From the NCBI GenBank assembly GCA_907163375.1, contig CAJQUW010004409.1, positions 1-64,000 on the forward strand: a stretch of DNA of 64,000 bases, in the 5' to 3' direction. Origin of the DNA: Prostheceraeus crozeri. Lineage: Eukaryota > Platyhelminthes > Polycladida > Euryleptidae. Both the position numbers and the translations under genes were made by a program. The notes below the pieces were generated by a model. The model was not told the origin of the DNA, ran no database searches, and was given only the letters and a program-made list of their open reading frames with translations. Positions 1 to 12,300 of this stretch are shown here, one piece after another. Positions within the stretch are counted from its first letter, which is position 1, and each line of letters opens with the position of its first letter.

Positions 1-3000
1 GAGTGAATCTTGGGATTTGTCGAATGTGTCGAGGATAGGTAAGAAAGTGTCGAGAGGGGCCTGGGAGGTGGAAGAGCATAGAAGAAGGTATGTTTTATGA
101 TTGGGGAGCTGCTGGGCATGTAATTGAGTCGTTTCAACATCGATCGACACTTTTTTGATAGAGGTATGTTAGATATCTGAGACTTAGTGAGTGAATCTTG
201 GGATTTGTCGAATGTGTCGAGGATAGGTAAGAAAGTGTCGAGAGGGGCTTGGAGGTGGAAGCATAGAAGAGGTATCTTTTATGTTCGGGGAGCTGCTGGG
301 CATGTAATTGAGTCGTTTCAACATCGATCGACACTTTTTTGATAGAGGTATGTTAGATATCTGAGACTTAGTGAGTGAATCTTGGGATTTGTCGAATGTG
401 TCGAGGATAGGTAAGAAAGTGTCGAGAGGGGCCTGGGAGGTGGAAGAGCATAGAAGGAGGTATGTTTTATGATTGGGGGGCTGCTGGGCATGTAGTTGAG
501 TCGTTTCATCATCGATCGACACTTTTTTGATAGAGGTATGTTAGATATCTGAGACTTAGTGAGTGAATCTTGGGATTTGTCGAATGTGTCGAGGATAGGT
601 AAGAAAGTGTCGACAGGAGCCTGATTGGGGAGCTGCTGGGCATGTAGTTGAGTCGTTTCAACATCGATCGACACTTTTTTGATAGAGGTATGTTAGATAT
701 CTGAGACTTAGTGAGTGAATCTTGGGATTTGTCGAATGTGTCGAGGATAGGTAAGAAAGTGTCGAGAGGGGCCTGGGAGGTGGAACAGCATAGAAGGAGG
801 CATGTTTTATGTTCGGGGAGCTGCTGGGCATGTAATTGAGTCGTTTCAACATCGATCGACACTTTTTTGATAGAGGTATGTTAGATATCTGAGACTTAGT
901 GAGTGAATCTTGGGATTTGTCGAATGTGTCGAGGATAGGTAAGAAAGTGTCGAGAGGGGCCTGGGAGGTGGAACAGCATAGAATGAGGTATGTTTTATGA
1001 TTGGGGAGCTGCTGGGCATGTAATTGAGTCGTTTCAACGTCGATCGACACTTTTTGATAGAAGTATGTTAGATATCTGAGACTTAGGAGTGAGTGAATCT
1101 TGGGATTTGTCGAATGTGTCGAGGATAGGTAAAAAAGTGTCGAGAGGGGCCTGGGAGGTGGAAGAGCATAGAAGAAGGTATGTTTTATGATTGGGGAACT
1201 GCTGGGCATGCAATTGAGTCGTTTCATCATCGATCGACACTTTTTTGATAGAGGTATGTTAGATATCTGAGACTTAGTGAGTGAATCTTGGGATTTGTCG
1301 AATGTGTCGAGGATAGGTAAGAAAGTGTCGAGAGGAGCCTGGGAGGTGGAACAGCATAGAAGGAGGCATGTTTTATGATTGGGGAGCTGCTGGGCATGTA
1401 GTTGAGTCGTTTCAACATCGATCGACACTTTTTTGATAGAGGTATGTTAGATATCTGAGACTTAGTGAGTGAATCTTGGGATTTGTCGAATGTGTCGAGG
1501 ATAGGTAAGAAAGTGTCGAGAGGAGCCTGGGAGGTGGAACAGCATAGAAGAAGGTCGGTTTTATGTTCGGGGAGCTGCTGGGCATGTAATTGAGTCGTTT
1601 CATCATCGATCGACACTTTTTTGATAGAGGTATGTTAGATATCTGAGACTTAGTGAGTGAATCTTGGGATTTGTCGAATGTGTCGAGGATAGGTAAGAAA
1701 GTGTCGAGAGGGGCCTGGGAGGTGGAACAGCATAGAATGAGGCATGTTTTATGATTGGGGAGCTGCTGGGCATGTAGTTGAGTCGTTTCCACATCGATCG
1801 ACACTTTTTTGATAGAGGTATGTTAGATATCTGAGACTTAGTGAGTGAATCTTGGGATTTGTCGAATGTGTCGAGGTTAGGTAAGAAAGTGTCGAGAGGA
1901 ACCTGGGAGGTGGAAGAGCATAGAAGAAGGTATGTTTTATGATTTGGGGGCTGTTGGGCATGTAATTGAGTCGTTTGATCATCGATCGACACTTTTTTGA
2001 TAGAGGTATGTTAGATATCTGAGACTTAGTGAGTGAATCTTGGTGATTTGTCGAATGTGTCGAGGTAGGTAAAAAGTGTGCGAGTGAACTGGGAGTGGTA
2101 ACAGCAGTAGAATGAGGTATGGTTTAGATTGGGAGTGTGGGAATGGAATAGATTCGATTTCATCCTGATCGACATTTTTTGATTAGAGGTATTATGTTGA
2201 TATTGAGATTAGTGAGTGAATCTTGGGATTTGTGAATGTCGTCGAGGCTAGGTAAAAAAGTGTCGAGAGGGGCTGGTAGGTGGTAAAGGCATAGCATGGA
2301 GCTTGTTTTATTGATTGGGGGGCTGTGGGCATGTATGTTGAGTCGTTCGTTTCAACTCGATCGGACACTTATTTGTCGAGGTATGTTCGATTTTGAGACT
2401 TAGTGAGTGAATCTTGGGATTTGTCGAATGGTCGGGAACAGGTAAGACGTGTCGAGAGGAACTGGGAGGTGGAGAGCAAAGAAGAAGGTATCTTTAATGA
2501 TAGGGGGGTTTGGGATGTGTTGAGTGTTTCCATTCGATTAACTTTTTTGTAGAGGAATGTTAGATATCTGAGATTAGTGAGTGAATCTTGGAGTTTGTCG
2601 AATGTGTCGAGGATAGGTAAGAAAGTGTGAGAGGAATGGGGGTTGGAAGAGCATAGATGAAGGTTTGTTTTAGGATTTGGGGGCTGTTTGGGCATGTAAT
2701 TGAGTGTTGATCATCGATCGAACTTTTTGGATAGATTTTAGAGGTTATTGTATGGGGTATTGTTTGTGTGTAGTTTTTTTGTATAATATTTTGTTTTTTG
2801 TTTGTGTTTTTTTTTAATGTTGTTTGCTTTTTGGTTTGTTTTTGTGATTTTGTGTTTGTTTTATTTTGATGTAAGATATTGAGCCTTAGTGAGTGAATCT
2901 AGGATTTGTCGAATGTGTCGAGGTTAGGTAAGAGTGTCGAAGGAAACCTGGGAGAGGAAGAGCAAGAAGAAGGTGATGTTTTATGATTGGGGGGCTGCTG

Positions 3001-5350
3001 GGATGAATTGAGTCGTTTCTTCATCGATCGACACTTTTTGATCGGGTATGTTTGATAATCTGAGATTAGTGGTGAATCTTGGGATAGTCGAATTGTGTGA
3101 GGTTAGGTACGAAAGTGTGAGAGGGGCCTGGGAGGTGGAAAAAGCATAGAAGAAGGTATGTTTTATGATTGGGAGTGTGGGCATAGTTAATTGAGTCGTT
3201 TCATAATCGATCGACACTTTTTTGATATAGGTATGTTAGATATATGAGATTAGTGAGTGAATCTTGGATTTGTCGATGTGTCGAGGTTAGGTAAGAAAGT
3301 GTTCGAGAGGAATGGGGTGGAAGAGCATTGAAGAAGGTATGTTTATGATTGGGGGCTGCTGGCATGTAGTTGAGTCGTTTTCAACATCGATCCCGACACT
3401 TTTATTGATAGAGGTTATGTTAGATATCTGAGACTTAGTGGGTGAATCTTGGGATTTGTCGAATGTGTCGAAGGTAATAGGTAAAAAAGTGTCGAGAGGA
3501 GAAACCTCGGGAGAGGTGGAACAGCATAGAAATGAGGTTGATGTTTTATGAAAGGGGGAGCTGATGGGCATGCAATTGAGTCGTATCATCATCGATCGAC
3601 ACTTTTTTGATAGAGGTATGTTAGATATCTGAGCGACTTAGTGAGTGAAATCTTGGGATTTGTTCGAATGTTGTCGAGGATAGTGTAAGTAAAAAAAAAC
3701 ACGTGTCGAGAGGGGCCTGGGAGGTGGAAGAGCATAGGAAGGAGGGGCATGTTTTTTATGATTGGGGGGTGTGGGCATGTAGTTGAGTCGTTGTTTAACA
3801 TCGATCGCCATTTTTTGCTTAGAGGATTTATGTTCGATATCTGAGACTTAGTGAGTGAATCTTGGGATTTGTCGAATGTGTCGAGGATTACGGTAGAAAG
3901 TGTCGAGGAGGAACCTGCGGAGGTGGCGAAGAGCATAGAAGAAGGTATTCTTTTATGATTGGGTGGGTACTTGTGGTGGGACATGTAGTTGTGTCGTTTC
4001 AAACATCGATCGGACACTTTTTTGATAGAGGTTATGTAGATATCTGAGACTTAGTAGATGTGGAATCTTAGGGATTTGTCTCGAATGTGTCGCGGATAGT
4101 GTATAGAAAGTGTCGACGAGAGGCCTGTGGAGATGGAAGAGCATAGGAAGAAGAGTATGTTTTATGATTTGAGGGGCGTGGATGGGCATGTAATTGAGTC
4201 GTTTTTGATCATCGATCCGACCATTTTTGATAGAGGTTATATGTTAGATTATCTGAGACTTAGTGAGTGAATCTTGGGATTATGTCGAAATGTGTGTGAG
4301 GATAGGTAAAAAAGTGTCGAGAGGAGCTGGGAGGTGGTACAGCGTAGAAGGAGGTCGGTTTTATGATTTGGGGGCTGTGTGTTGCATGCAATTGAGTCGT
4401 TTCATCCATCGATCGACACTTTTTTGATAGAGGTATGTTAGATATTGAGACTTAGTGAGTGAATCTTGGATTTGTCGAATGTGTCGGAGGATAGGTATGA
4501 AAGTGTGCGAGAGGGGTGTGGGAGGTTGAAGAGCATAGAATGAGGTTATGTTTTATGATTGGGGGGCTGTCTGGCATGTAGTTGAGTCTGTCTTCAACAT
4601 CGATCGATGACTTTTTTGATCGAGGTATTGTTAGATATTGGGACTTAGTGAGTGAATTTGGGATTTGTCGAAGGGTGTTGAGGATAGGTAGATGTGTCTG
4701 AGCGGGGTGACTGTTGGAGGTAGAACAGATAGAATGAGGTAGTTTTATGTTTTGGGGAGCTGGTTGGGCATGTATTGAGTCGTATAAATGATCGAACTTT
4801 TTGATAGAGGTATGTTAGATATTGAGATTAGATGTGAGTGAATCTTGGATTTGTCGAATGTTTCGAGGATAGTAAAAACGTGTCGAGAGGGGCTGGGATG
4901 GGATGGACAGCATAGATGAGGTGTGTTTTATGATTTGGGGGGTGTGGCAGTATTTGAGTTCGTTTCACATGATCGAATTTTTTTGATGAGGTTGTTATAT
5001 AATCTGAGATTAGTGAGGTGAATCTGGGATTTGTTCGATGAGTGCAGGTAGGTAAGAAGTGTGAGAGGGCCTGCCCTTGGGGGGGGGGGGAAAGGGGGGG
5101 TGGGGGAAAAGCATAGAATGAGTTATGTTTATGATTGGGGAGTGATGGGTGTATTGGAGTGTTTCATCAACGATCGAACTTTTTTGATAGATGGTATGTA
5201 GATATCTGAGATTAGGAAGGAGAGGTGAGTCTTGGGATTTGTCGAGTGTTGTTGTCGAGGATAGTAAAAAAAGTGTCGAAGGAGGGGGCTGGTGATGGAA
5301 GAGATTGAATGGAGGTATTTCAAGGAGGGGCTTGTAGTTCCGTTATTGTT
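1..5350. repeat. Satellite array, 188-bp unit
   Basis: Head-to-tail array. The anchor GAGTGAATCTTGGG starts units at 1, 189, 373, 561, 713, 901, 1091, 1279, 1467, 1655, 1843 and 2031, giving a 188-bp period with variants of 184, 190 and 152 bp (the last lacks about 36 bp). Fixed landmarks in each unit are ATCGATCGACACTTTTTTGA and GATATCTGAGACTTAG. The array probably continues left of the window, because base 1 is already in register. Long minus-strand reading frames across it are by-products: 188 is not a multiple of 3, so the same words recur in rotating frames, and the array is not coding. Confidence 0.97.
2031..5350. repeat. Indel-rich part of the 188-bp satellite
   Basis: The first eleven units are nearly identical. 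From about 2040 every unit carries many one- to three-base insertions and deletions, with frequent loss of C (for example TATCTGAGACTTA becoming TATTGAGATTA). A stretch at about 2726-2870 is nearly free of C and cannot be aligned to the unit, and 5080-5107 has long G runs. This may be a degraded array edge, but the abrupt onset and C-loss bias also fit poor long-read consensus. Confidence 0.85.
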
Positions 5351-7136
5351 TCATATCGATCAATAAACAATAGGATGCGCTGCTGTATGCTTCTTTCGAA
5401 TTATTAAGCTTTGGGAGACTTTATTTAAGTCTAGAATGTGAGAGGAAAAAATGCATGTATTTATGTTAATTAATGATGTCCGTTCAAGTTGGGGTAATCA
5501 AAAAATTTTATGTAGCGGAGAGGAGTTTAATGCAGAAAACAGGGATTTTGAGTCCTTCACTCGGTACTTTCGAGGAGTGATCTGACGAGCCTTATAATAC
5601 TGCGTGGTGAAAGTTGTGATATCCACTAGGAGTTTTCTTTTTTAATTCAGGGAGTAGGTAGATGGATCTCATGCTGACATCATTGATGAAGCACGTCGAG
5701 TTAGCAAGGGACGGAGGCATCTAGTTCAGAATGTATATGGCTATCTATCAATGATTGTTCCTTCGCATATAACCACATTGCAACGGTATGCAACAAGAAG
5801 GATTATGTGGAAAACATTTTCATCACAGTTTTGAATTGCTATTCTAATCATGTGAATTATCCCAATTCCGTATTGTTCATAATAGGAGAATCTCGTTTTC
5901 CTATAGGGCATGTCAGTGGACAACGACTTAATTATTTTGCTTTTATGATTGTGTCGATAGTACAGTAGGTATTTGTATGAAGTCGCTTGTATTTGATCTT
6001 TGTAGTGTATCTAATAAACTGTGATTTTCCACGACTATATTGTGTTTTAATAATTAAGTAGCAAGTTCTATATGTACAATTTTTCTTACGGTATGTGTGA
6101 GCGCAGTCGATGCTTATTCTCGCCGCCATCAGAAACTTAATCCGCGCGCCAAAACCAGGGTTCTCTCGTCTAAATGCAGAGACTGTAAACTTAAAATTTT
6201 AATCAGGTGTAGTACGGACTGATTTTTCATTGTGTGGTCTAGTCTGTGTGAAATCATAAATGATGCATGTTATATATATTTGATTTATAGTAATAAAGAA
6301 AAAGCAGAATGGGCATGATGCAAACAAAACACGTGATCCACTGATAAATTCTGGTAGGATAGATACTTGAATATCAATGGCCAAATAAAAACAGCTATCC
6401 TCTGTATACATTGTTGAAGGAATGTAGTTGTATGATAGCTTATGACATGTTGAAAATATTCCTTTTTAAAGTTTACTAAGCTATGGTTTCGAATCTTTTT
6501 ATTTCCAATGTTGATAGTGCCTTCAAAGACGAGTATAGCTGCCAAAGCAATCCGGATAATATAGGTGATGCGTTTGCAATACAATGGAGTAGTTAATGGG
6601 ACGATATATTGTGCCTTCGTTTTTTGAGAAATATTTACTAACCATTCCCAAATTAGGTAGAGAAAAAAATTAATTTATGAATCAATGAATCCAAATGAAT
6701 GAAAAAGATAATGAAAAACGAATAAAATAATGCTTATCATGAGTTGTTGTTAGATTTTCTCATTATTCACAATTGCAGTTATTGTATTTATTTAAAATGT
6801 GTCCTTCGGTAGATTAAAAATAGAAAGAAAATCAATATTCTGCTCACAAAATTAAGTGTCGAGAAACGTTTGTCGAGATTGTGTAGGAATGTGTCGAACA
6901 AGTTGGTATCACGTCATACCAGTAGTAACTAAAATACTCGTTTGAACACATTCAATTTATTGCAGTTTGTGTTGATTTAATAATTTGTGCAATTTCTAAA
7001 CAAGATTTAATATTTAATCTCAATATTTATTATTTATTTAATTGCATGAACCTACTTAGACATAAATATTTTAATTATTCTAATCTAGTAAATGATAACA
7101 GAAATGGAAGGAAAAAAAAGAGGGTGTTGATTCGAT
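5351..7136. other. No gene recognised
   Basis: AT-rich unique sequence after the satellite. Only short open frames without recognisable motifs occur on either strand. TGTCGA words near 6855-6900 faintly recall the satellite, but no unit can be aligned. Confidence 0.6.
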
Positions 7137-7634
7137 TTGGCGATTTTTTCGAAATCAGTTTTGGACACGGACTTGCGTCGCAAAATTAAACTCTTCCCTC
7201 GGATTCAGGTGCTTGCATGCTTTAAAGAAATGGATGACGTTTGCCTGGCATTAATCCCATCTGAAAACAATCCAGCCCATTTTTTATTATTAGATTGCAG
7301 GTTATGGATGAAAACACTATCCAAGGAAAAGACACATGTCCCATTTCTTGAAATATTGAGCGATGAAAGTATAATGAAATTATGTGATCTAAATGTTCCT
7401 TGCAAAGAATCTTTTGAGGGATGGTTATCACTACCGTTTATAGCCAAGGATAGAGAAGAATCAATAAATTCTTGTTTCAAGAAACTGTTGAGCAAGGTAA
7501 GACTTCCACGCATATTAACTGTTGATCGTCCTTTTCTCCAGAAGTTCATTGTGAATGATTTTAAGGAATGCCTTTGCCTTCAAGCGTGTCAGTTAAACGC
7601 GTCGTATTTGAAGGCACAACTGCCGACATTCTGA
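7137..7634 (+). CDS. Hypothetical protein or terminal exon
   Basis: Open frame of about 165 codons that ends in TGA. The nominal start is TTG; the first ATG is at 7230, giving about 134 residues. An acceptor-like AAATCAG lies at about 7152-7158, so this could be the last exon of a spliced gene rather than a complete gene. The translation has ordinary protein composition, with hydrophobic segments such as ALIPSENNPAHFLLLDCRLW and a Lys/Arg-rich middle. No catalytic motif, signal peptide or membrane segment is evident, and I do not recognise the family. The opposite strand is also open for 114 codons over the same span, which lowers confidence. No partner exon was found upstream. Confidence 0.4.
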   Translation: MAIFSKSVLDTDLRRKIKLFPRIQVLACFKEMDDVCLALIPSENNPAHFLLLDCRLWMKTLSKEKTHVPFLEILSDESIMKLCDLNVPCKESFEGWLSLPFIAKDREESINSCFKKLLSKVRLPRILTVDRPFLQKFIVNDFKECLCLQACQLNASYLKAQLPTF

Positions 7635-7869
7635 GGACCCAGTTTCTTCGTTGGTCTTATTAGTGTTTCCACTTGACATTGGCTGATTATAATTTGACAA
7701 TGTTAATTAGGCCTACACCGTTTCAACAGGCACAGCATTTTTCCATGTCTATTGACACGCCTCGCATACTTGGCTGTATCGGACTCCAATCACAATGTAT
7801 CAAGAAATATGTATTAGTACTTGTGTTGACCCGTTGCTTTGTTTTGCTTTGTCTTACTTGGTATTTCTT

Positions 7870-9237
7870 GGTAAACTGTAAAACGTAAACAAGTCATAAA
7901 CAGGTCAATCAGTGGAATTCGCAAACAAGTCAAAACTTCTCTAATACTCAGCCAATCAAGAAGAAATTTTGGAAATGGAAATCATAGGAAATTTACTCAG
8001 TAAGTCCCTACGATATCCAAAATTAATAGAAAAATATTTTGAAATTGTTAGCGAAAAATTAATGAAAAGAGATGAGACATATCAGCCTAAACAAGTCATA
8101 GCCATCTCATTATACACTCAATCGACCTAAACAACTCTAACTACAACAAAAAGTAACTGCTCTTCACGATGGAGCAATTATATTCCGCCTACAAACACAT
8201 CTACACTCACCAAGCACCACTGTCCCGAAAAATCAAGATAAAGTTCACACACGCGTCCTAAACAAGTCAGAGACATTATACACTCATCGACGTGCTGCGA
8301 ACGTCATCCTGCTAATGAGGCACATACTTAGATGAGACTTTCATCAGCAGTGTACGGAATGTACAGGATGCATAACCTAAGCAAGCATGCATCAATATAG
8401 TCCATATCCATGGCATTCACACATGCATGCTAGAAAACATACTGAATGGCAATTTTCTGTGCAAACCTGTGCTACACATCGTGTGAAATTACAAATAAGT
8501 CTACTGATTTCTGGTGACAGCTCTCATTCCGATTTCCTTGCAAGACGTTAATCAAATTAATACCTTAATTGCCTATGTAAATGCGTCGCATGAAATTGAT
8601 GTGTCGGGTACCCTATCAATGCAACTCACCCTTTTCAGTTGGTGATGTCCCGCTTGATGTTGCCTGACATGCTTCAGTTTCTTTCATTGTCATTCTTGTG
8701 TTCTTCCTTCGAAGTCAAAGTTTCATTTTGTGTGGTTATAGCGTTTCTGAGGAAATAAAATAAATCAAAGTAGTTTGCCTACGATTCCGAAGTCAGCGCA
8801 GTAATCAATATGTGCAGTGAATAGACAGCATCCTGTTTAGGACGCGTGTGAACTTTATCTCGATTTTTCGGGACTTAGTGGTGCCTGGTGAGTGAAGATA
8901 TGTTTGTAGGCGGAATATAATTGCTCCATCGTGAAGAGCAGGTAATTTTTGGTATAGTTAGAGTTGTTTAGGTCGATTGAGTGTATAATGAGATGGCTCT
9001 GACTTGTTTAGGCTGATATGTCTCATCTCTTTCTCATTAATTTTTCGCTAACAATTTCAAAATACTTTTTCTATTAATTTTGGATATCGTAGGACTTACT
9101 GAGTAAATTTCCTATGATTTCCATTTCCAAAATTTCTTCTTGATTGGCTGAGTATTAGAGAAGTTTTGACTTGTTTGCGAATTCCACTGATTCGACCTGT
9201 TCATGACAGTTTAACAGTTTACGTTTCACAGTTTACC
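7870..9237. mobile_element. Foldback / long-TIR non-autonomous DNA element
   Basis: Left arm 7870-8264 and right arm 8834-9237 are reverse complements over about 400 bp with few mismatches. The 569-bp centre has no coding potential. Both ends read GGTAAACTGT inward. The flanks TATTTCTT (7862-7869) and TTTTTCTT (9238-9245) match at 7 of 8 positions, a plausible 8-bp target duplication that would fit a hAT-type origin. The arms repeatedly carry AAACAAGTCA (near 7887, 7923, 8089 and 8260), inverted in the right arm (for example GACTTGTTT near 9002 and 9168). No transposase is present, so mobility would need one supplied in trans. Confidence 0.85.
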
Positions 9238-9245
9238 TTTTTCTT

Positions 9246-10116
9246 CGAACTACTTGGTTTCTTTTTTAACAGTTCGTATGGCGACCTCTTCAGACAAGGT
9301 ACTGAAGACTGGCTTTTTCTGAAGTACTCCGAAACACTCAATACAAGGTACACACTTGACATAGTTTTTTGTTTCAGGTAGATGAGACTAACACATGAAA
9401 TCACATTTGCACCTGTTCAGTCGGTGTAACCCAAATTTGTATTGACCCTGATGGAGTGTAATGGTACCGGTATCTGCCAATTCATTTTATTCAACAATTT
9501 GAATGACTGTCCTTCGGCTGCATACACTTGTGGATTGGATTTTGTCTGCCATTATTATCAACAAATCTTTGAAAGATAATTTTTCAAATTTTGCTATCAT
9601 GCTTGAAACAGTACATTGCAAACCATTTGAAAATGATAATAACAAGGGAGTAGAGCGATTCCGCGGTTTGGTCATTGAAATGGTTATTCTCGTATTTCGT
9701 GCAAATGTGTAATAAAAGAATAGGGGTACCCGAAAATTATTAGATGTCAACAAAATCCTTCACGTTTCACAGGTATATGCTCGTAATTCATGTAGTGTAT
9801 AGCTTGCGTCAAATGAGAAAGAATTCGTTGAGTCTCACTTTTCATTTTCAGAAAAGTTTTTATATCAGTTTTTCACACATTGATTTCACAGTTTCAGATA
9901 ATTTTTTCTATTAATTTTGGATTTTTGCGACTGTAAGTTGTTTTAGACAGCTTATAAAAGTTTCAACAGAAAAATATGTAAAATTCCGAAAAATGTCGAA
10001 TTATGTGAAAAAATTAAATATAAAATAAATAAAAACTAATGGCTATTGTAAGGTCATTTTAAAAATACTTTTTAGAAAATTTATGGCTTTCATTTAGAGT
10101 GGCATTGATTATTATT
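9246..10116. other. No gene recognised
   Basis: AT-rich sequence with two short antisense-overlapping frames near 9487-9753 and no motif. Nothing further supported. Confidence 0.55.
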
Positions 10117-10410
10117 GATATAATGTTCATGCATAATTTTCATCGCATGTGCAATTCAAGATTGTTGGCATGTGCATTCATCTTATCTCCCAAGATGAGT
10201 ACATGAATAATTGCACATGTAATATGCATATATACCGGGTGAGCGGAAAGTCAATCCCTGATTTCAAAAGCCTGTAGTTTCAAGGCAAATATATTTTTAA
10301 GTCTAATTTTTCGTCTCATAATTAAGAATGCACCAAAGTTTTATGCCAAAACAAGCATTTTGATCCACTACAATCTATTTAGTCACAGCAATTGCTCAAA
10401 ATGACCTCCA

Positions 10411-11045
10411 TCAACTGACACAGAGATCATGTCTTTTCTCGAACGACTGAAAAGCGGAGTCAAGATGCGATGGCAAAAGTTGATTAAACGCTTCTCGAAT
10501 CGCACACTTGAGACCCGTGATGCTGGTAGGCGCTTGTTTTTGAATCAAAGATTTATCGTGACTCCAAAAATAAAAGTCCATCGGGGTCAAATCTGGACTT
10601 CGTGGAGCCCAATGGAATGGGCCATTGTTACCGATCCAGCGGTTACCGAAGTTAGAATAAATGAAAGACTTCGTCGTGTTCGCCCAATGACATGGTGCAC
10701 CATCATGCATGAAGATGGTTTTTGAAAAACGTCTCATCCTCTTCATCGCGGGAATGGCAAATTCTTGCAGCATTTCGAGTAGTCCCTGGCCTTGACCGTC
10801 GATTCAAATAGGAATGGTCCTATCACTCGATAGCGATATATCCCTGCCTAAACACAAACTGATGGAGATTTTATTGGAACTTCGTGAATTTCATGAGGAT
10901 TGTCTTTTCCCCAGATAACGCAGTTACGGCGATTGATGCGGCCATTCAGATGAAATGTCGCCTCGTCGGAAAAAATACGTTGTTGAGATAGGCGTCATCC
11001 TCCGCTATTCTGGTAAGAAACTCGGTGTGCATTTCACCGATTGCA
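10411..11045 (-). pseudogene. mariner/IS630-type transposase remnant (copy 1)
   Basis: Three pieces of a DDE/D transposase can be read on the minus strand in shifting frames. The first has SDEATFHLNGRIN followed by WGKDNPHEIHEVP. The second is frameshifted. The third has HDGAPCH, then WAPRSPDLTPMDFYFW and a helical tail. These are the usual blocks around the three catalytic acids of Tc1/mariner-like enzymes. There are 41 residues between the D of HDG and the D of TPMD, recalling the DD41D group rather than DD34D mariner; that assignment is inference. The N-terminal DNA-binding half is missing. Compared with copy 2, a G is missing near 10780, which ends the frame earlier. Confidence 0.85.
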
Positions 11046-11439
11046 TCACTATGCGGTCACTATAATTATCTTCTTCACTATTGGTATTTTGTAGATTACT
11101 GTGAATGATAAAAAATCAGCATTCTTATTATTTGTAGCATTAAAAACGTCGACCGGCAAGGTCCCGGGCTCAGGAACAATACCGACCCGCGGGACATCCC
11201 ATGGTCTGAGGGCCAACCCGCCCAGCATTTAACTCTGTTTCATAGTCTGAGCAATCAAACCATAATACTCTTATCTTATCAACATGACATAACAGAACAA
11301 TCACAGGAACGCTTTTGAGAATTGATTATCTTCTCATTGTACCATTAACATAAATTGATATGGTAATCTACGGGTAAAAGTATTCTTTTACCTTTTTGCT
11401 AGATTCTTGGTGAACACTTTTTCTATACAAGTGATACTT

Positions 11440-12300
11440 CATCCGCGTAGTCTAGTCGGTGAAAACTTTCGTAGGACTGATCTGAACTCCTCGATGGGCC
11501 TGAGGGCGTTATTTAGGATCCATTAGACGGCGTAATCAAAGAGCGTGGGGGATAGTAAGCAGCCCTGTCTGACAGCGGAACAGATTTCAAATGAGTCCGT
11601 CAAAATCTTTGCAAAACGCAATTCGAACCAATTCTCAATTCATAGTTGTCTGAAAGAAAATGGACACGTTCTTTATCATAACTGTCACTTTGGTCGTCAC
11701 CACCAAAGTGATTACATAATCATGAAACTTGGTCTGATTGGTCAGCATACCCACAAGATATGACCGTGAAAATAACGTTCATCAATAAACGATAAAAACG
11801 GAGATCGCGCACAGCGAAACTTAGACACCTGAGACACGATAGGTAGGAGGGAGATATGTCGGTAGTTGATAGGATTGTCTTTGAAGCCTTTCTTGTGATG
11901 TGCGGACGCAACGGGCATGTTTCCAACCCTTTGATGTTTTACCACTGAATTGATTGGTGAAGCAGATGGTCATGGATGGTGCGAGCTCACTGGCACATTC
12001 ATAAAGTACGTGGGCACTGATGCCGTCGGATCCGGTCAACTATGTCACTTTCAATTGTTGCGAGCTGCAGAACGGTTTGACACGTAATTAATTCAATATG
12101 GCATAGTTCGGCGTTAGTCAGTGGTTCAATAGATGGAAGAGCATCAACTGGGGGTCGTTAGTAGCGTTGTTGACGAAAAATCCTTTAAGAGGCTCGGCTT
12201 TCTCTCGAGATGTCACGTATCCGCGATCAGCGTTTTCAAGCGACCCATTGCTCCGTTTATCGCCCGCAAAACGTTTTTTTAGATGAGCTCCCATCAAGTC
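11440..12300 (-). pseudogene. LINE reverse-transcriptase remnant (copy 1)
   Basis: Degenerate CR1/L2/Jockey-like RT read on the minus strand across several frames. In order: EKAEPLKGFF (linker before the RT), TGSDGISAHVLYECASELAP, CFTNQFSGKTSKGWKHA, HKKGFKDNPINYRHISLLP, and further on VRQGCLLSPTLFDYAV. These match the conserved early RT blocks of non-LTR elements (GPDGI...L, P-x-KKG...NYRPISLL, VRQGCxLSPxLF). The catalytic YADD block, endonuclease and tail are absent. Several frameshifts and stops make it dead. Confidence 0.85.

Noticed and set aside
134-2000. Series of minus-strand frames of 63-256 codons with the same peptide words
   Set aside because: They follow the 188-bp satellite; the period is not a multiple of 3, so the words rotate through frames. 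There is no start context or splice logic.
1-5350. CRISPR-like regular array
   Set aside because: The units are contiguous, with no unique spacers between constant repeats; this is a eukaryotic satellite.
7205-7549. 114-codon minus-strand frame
   Set aside because: Antisense to the 7137-7634 frame and without motifs; the plus strand looks more protein-like, though this is not certain.
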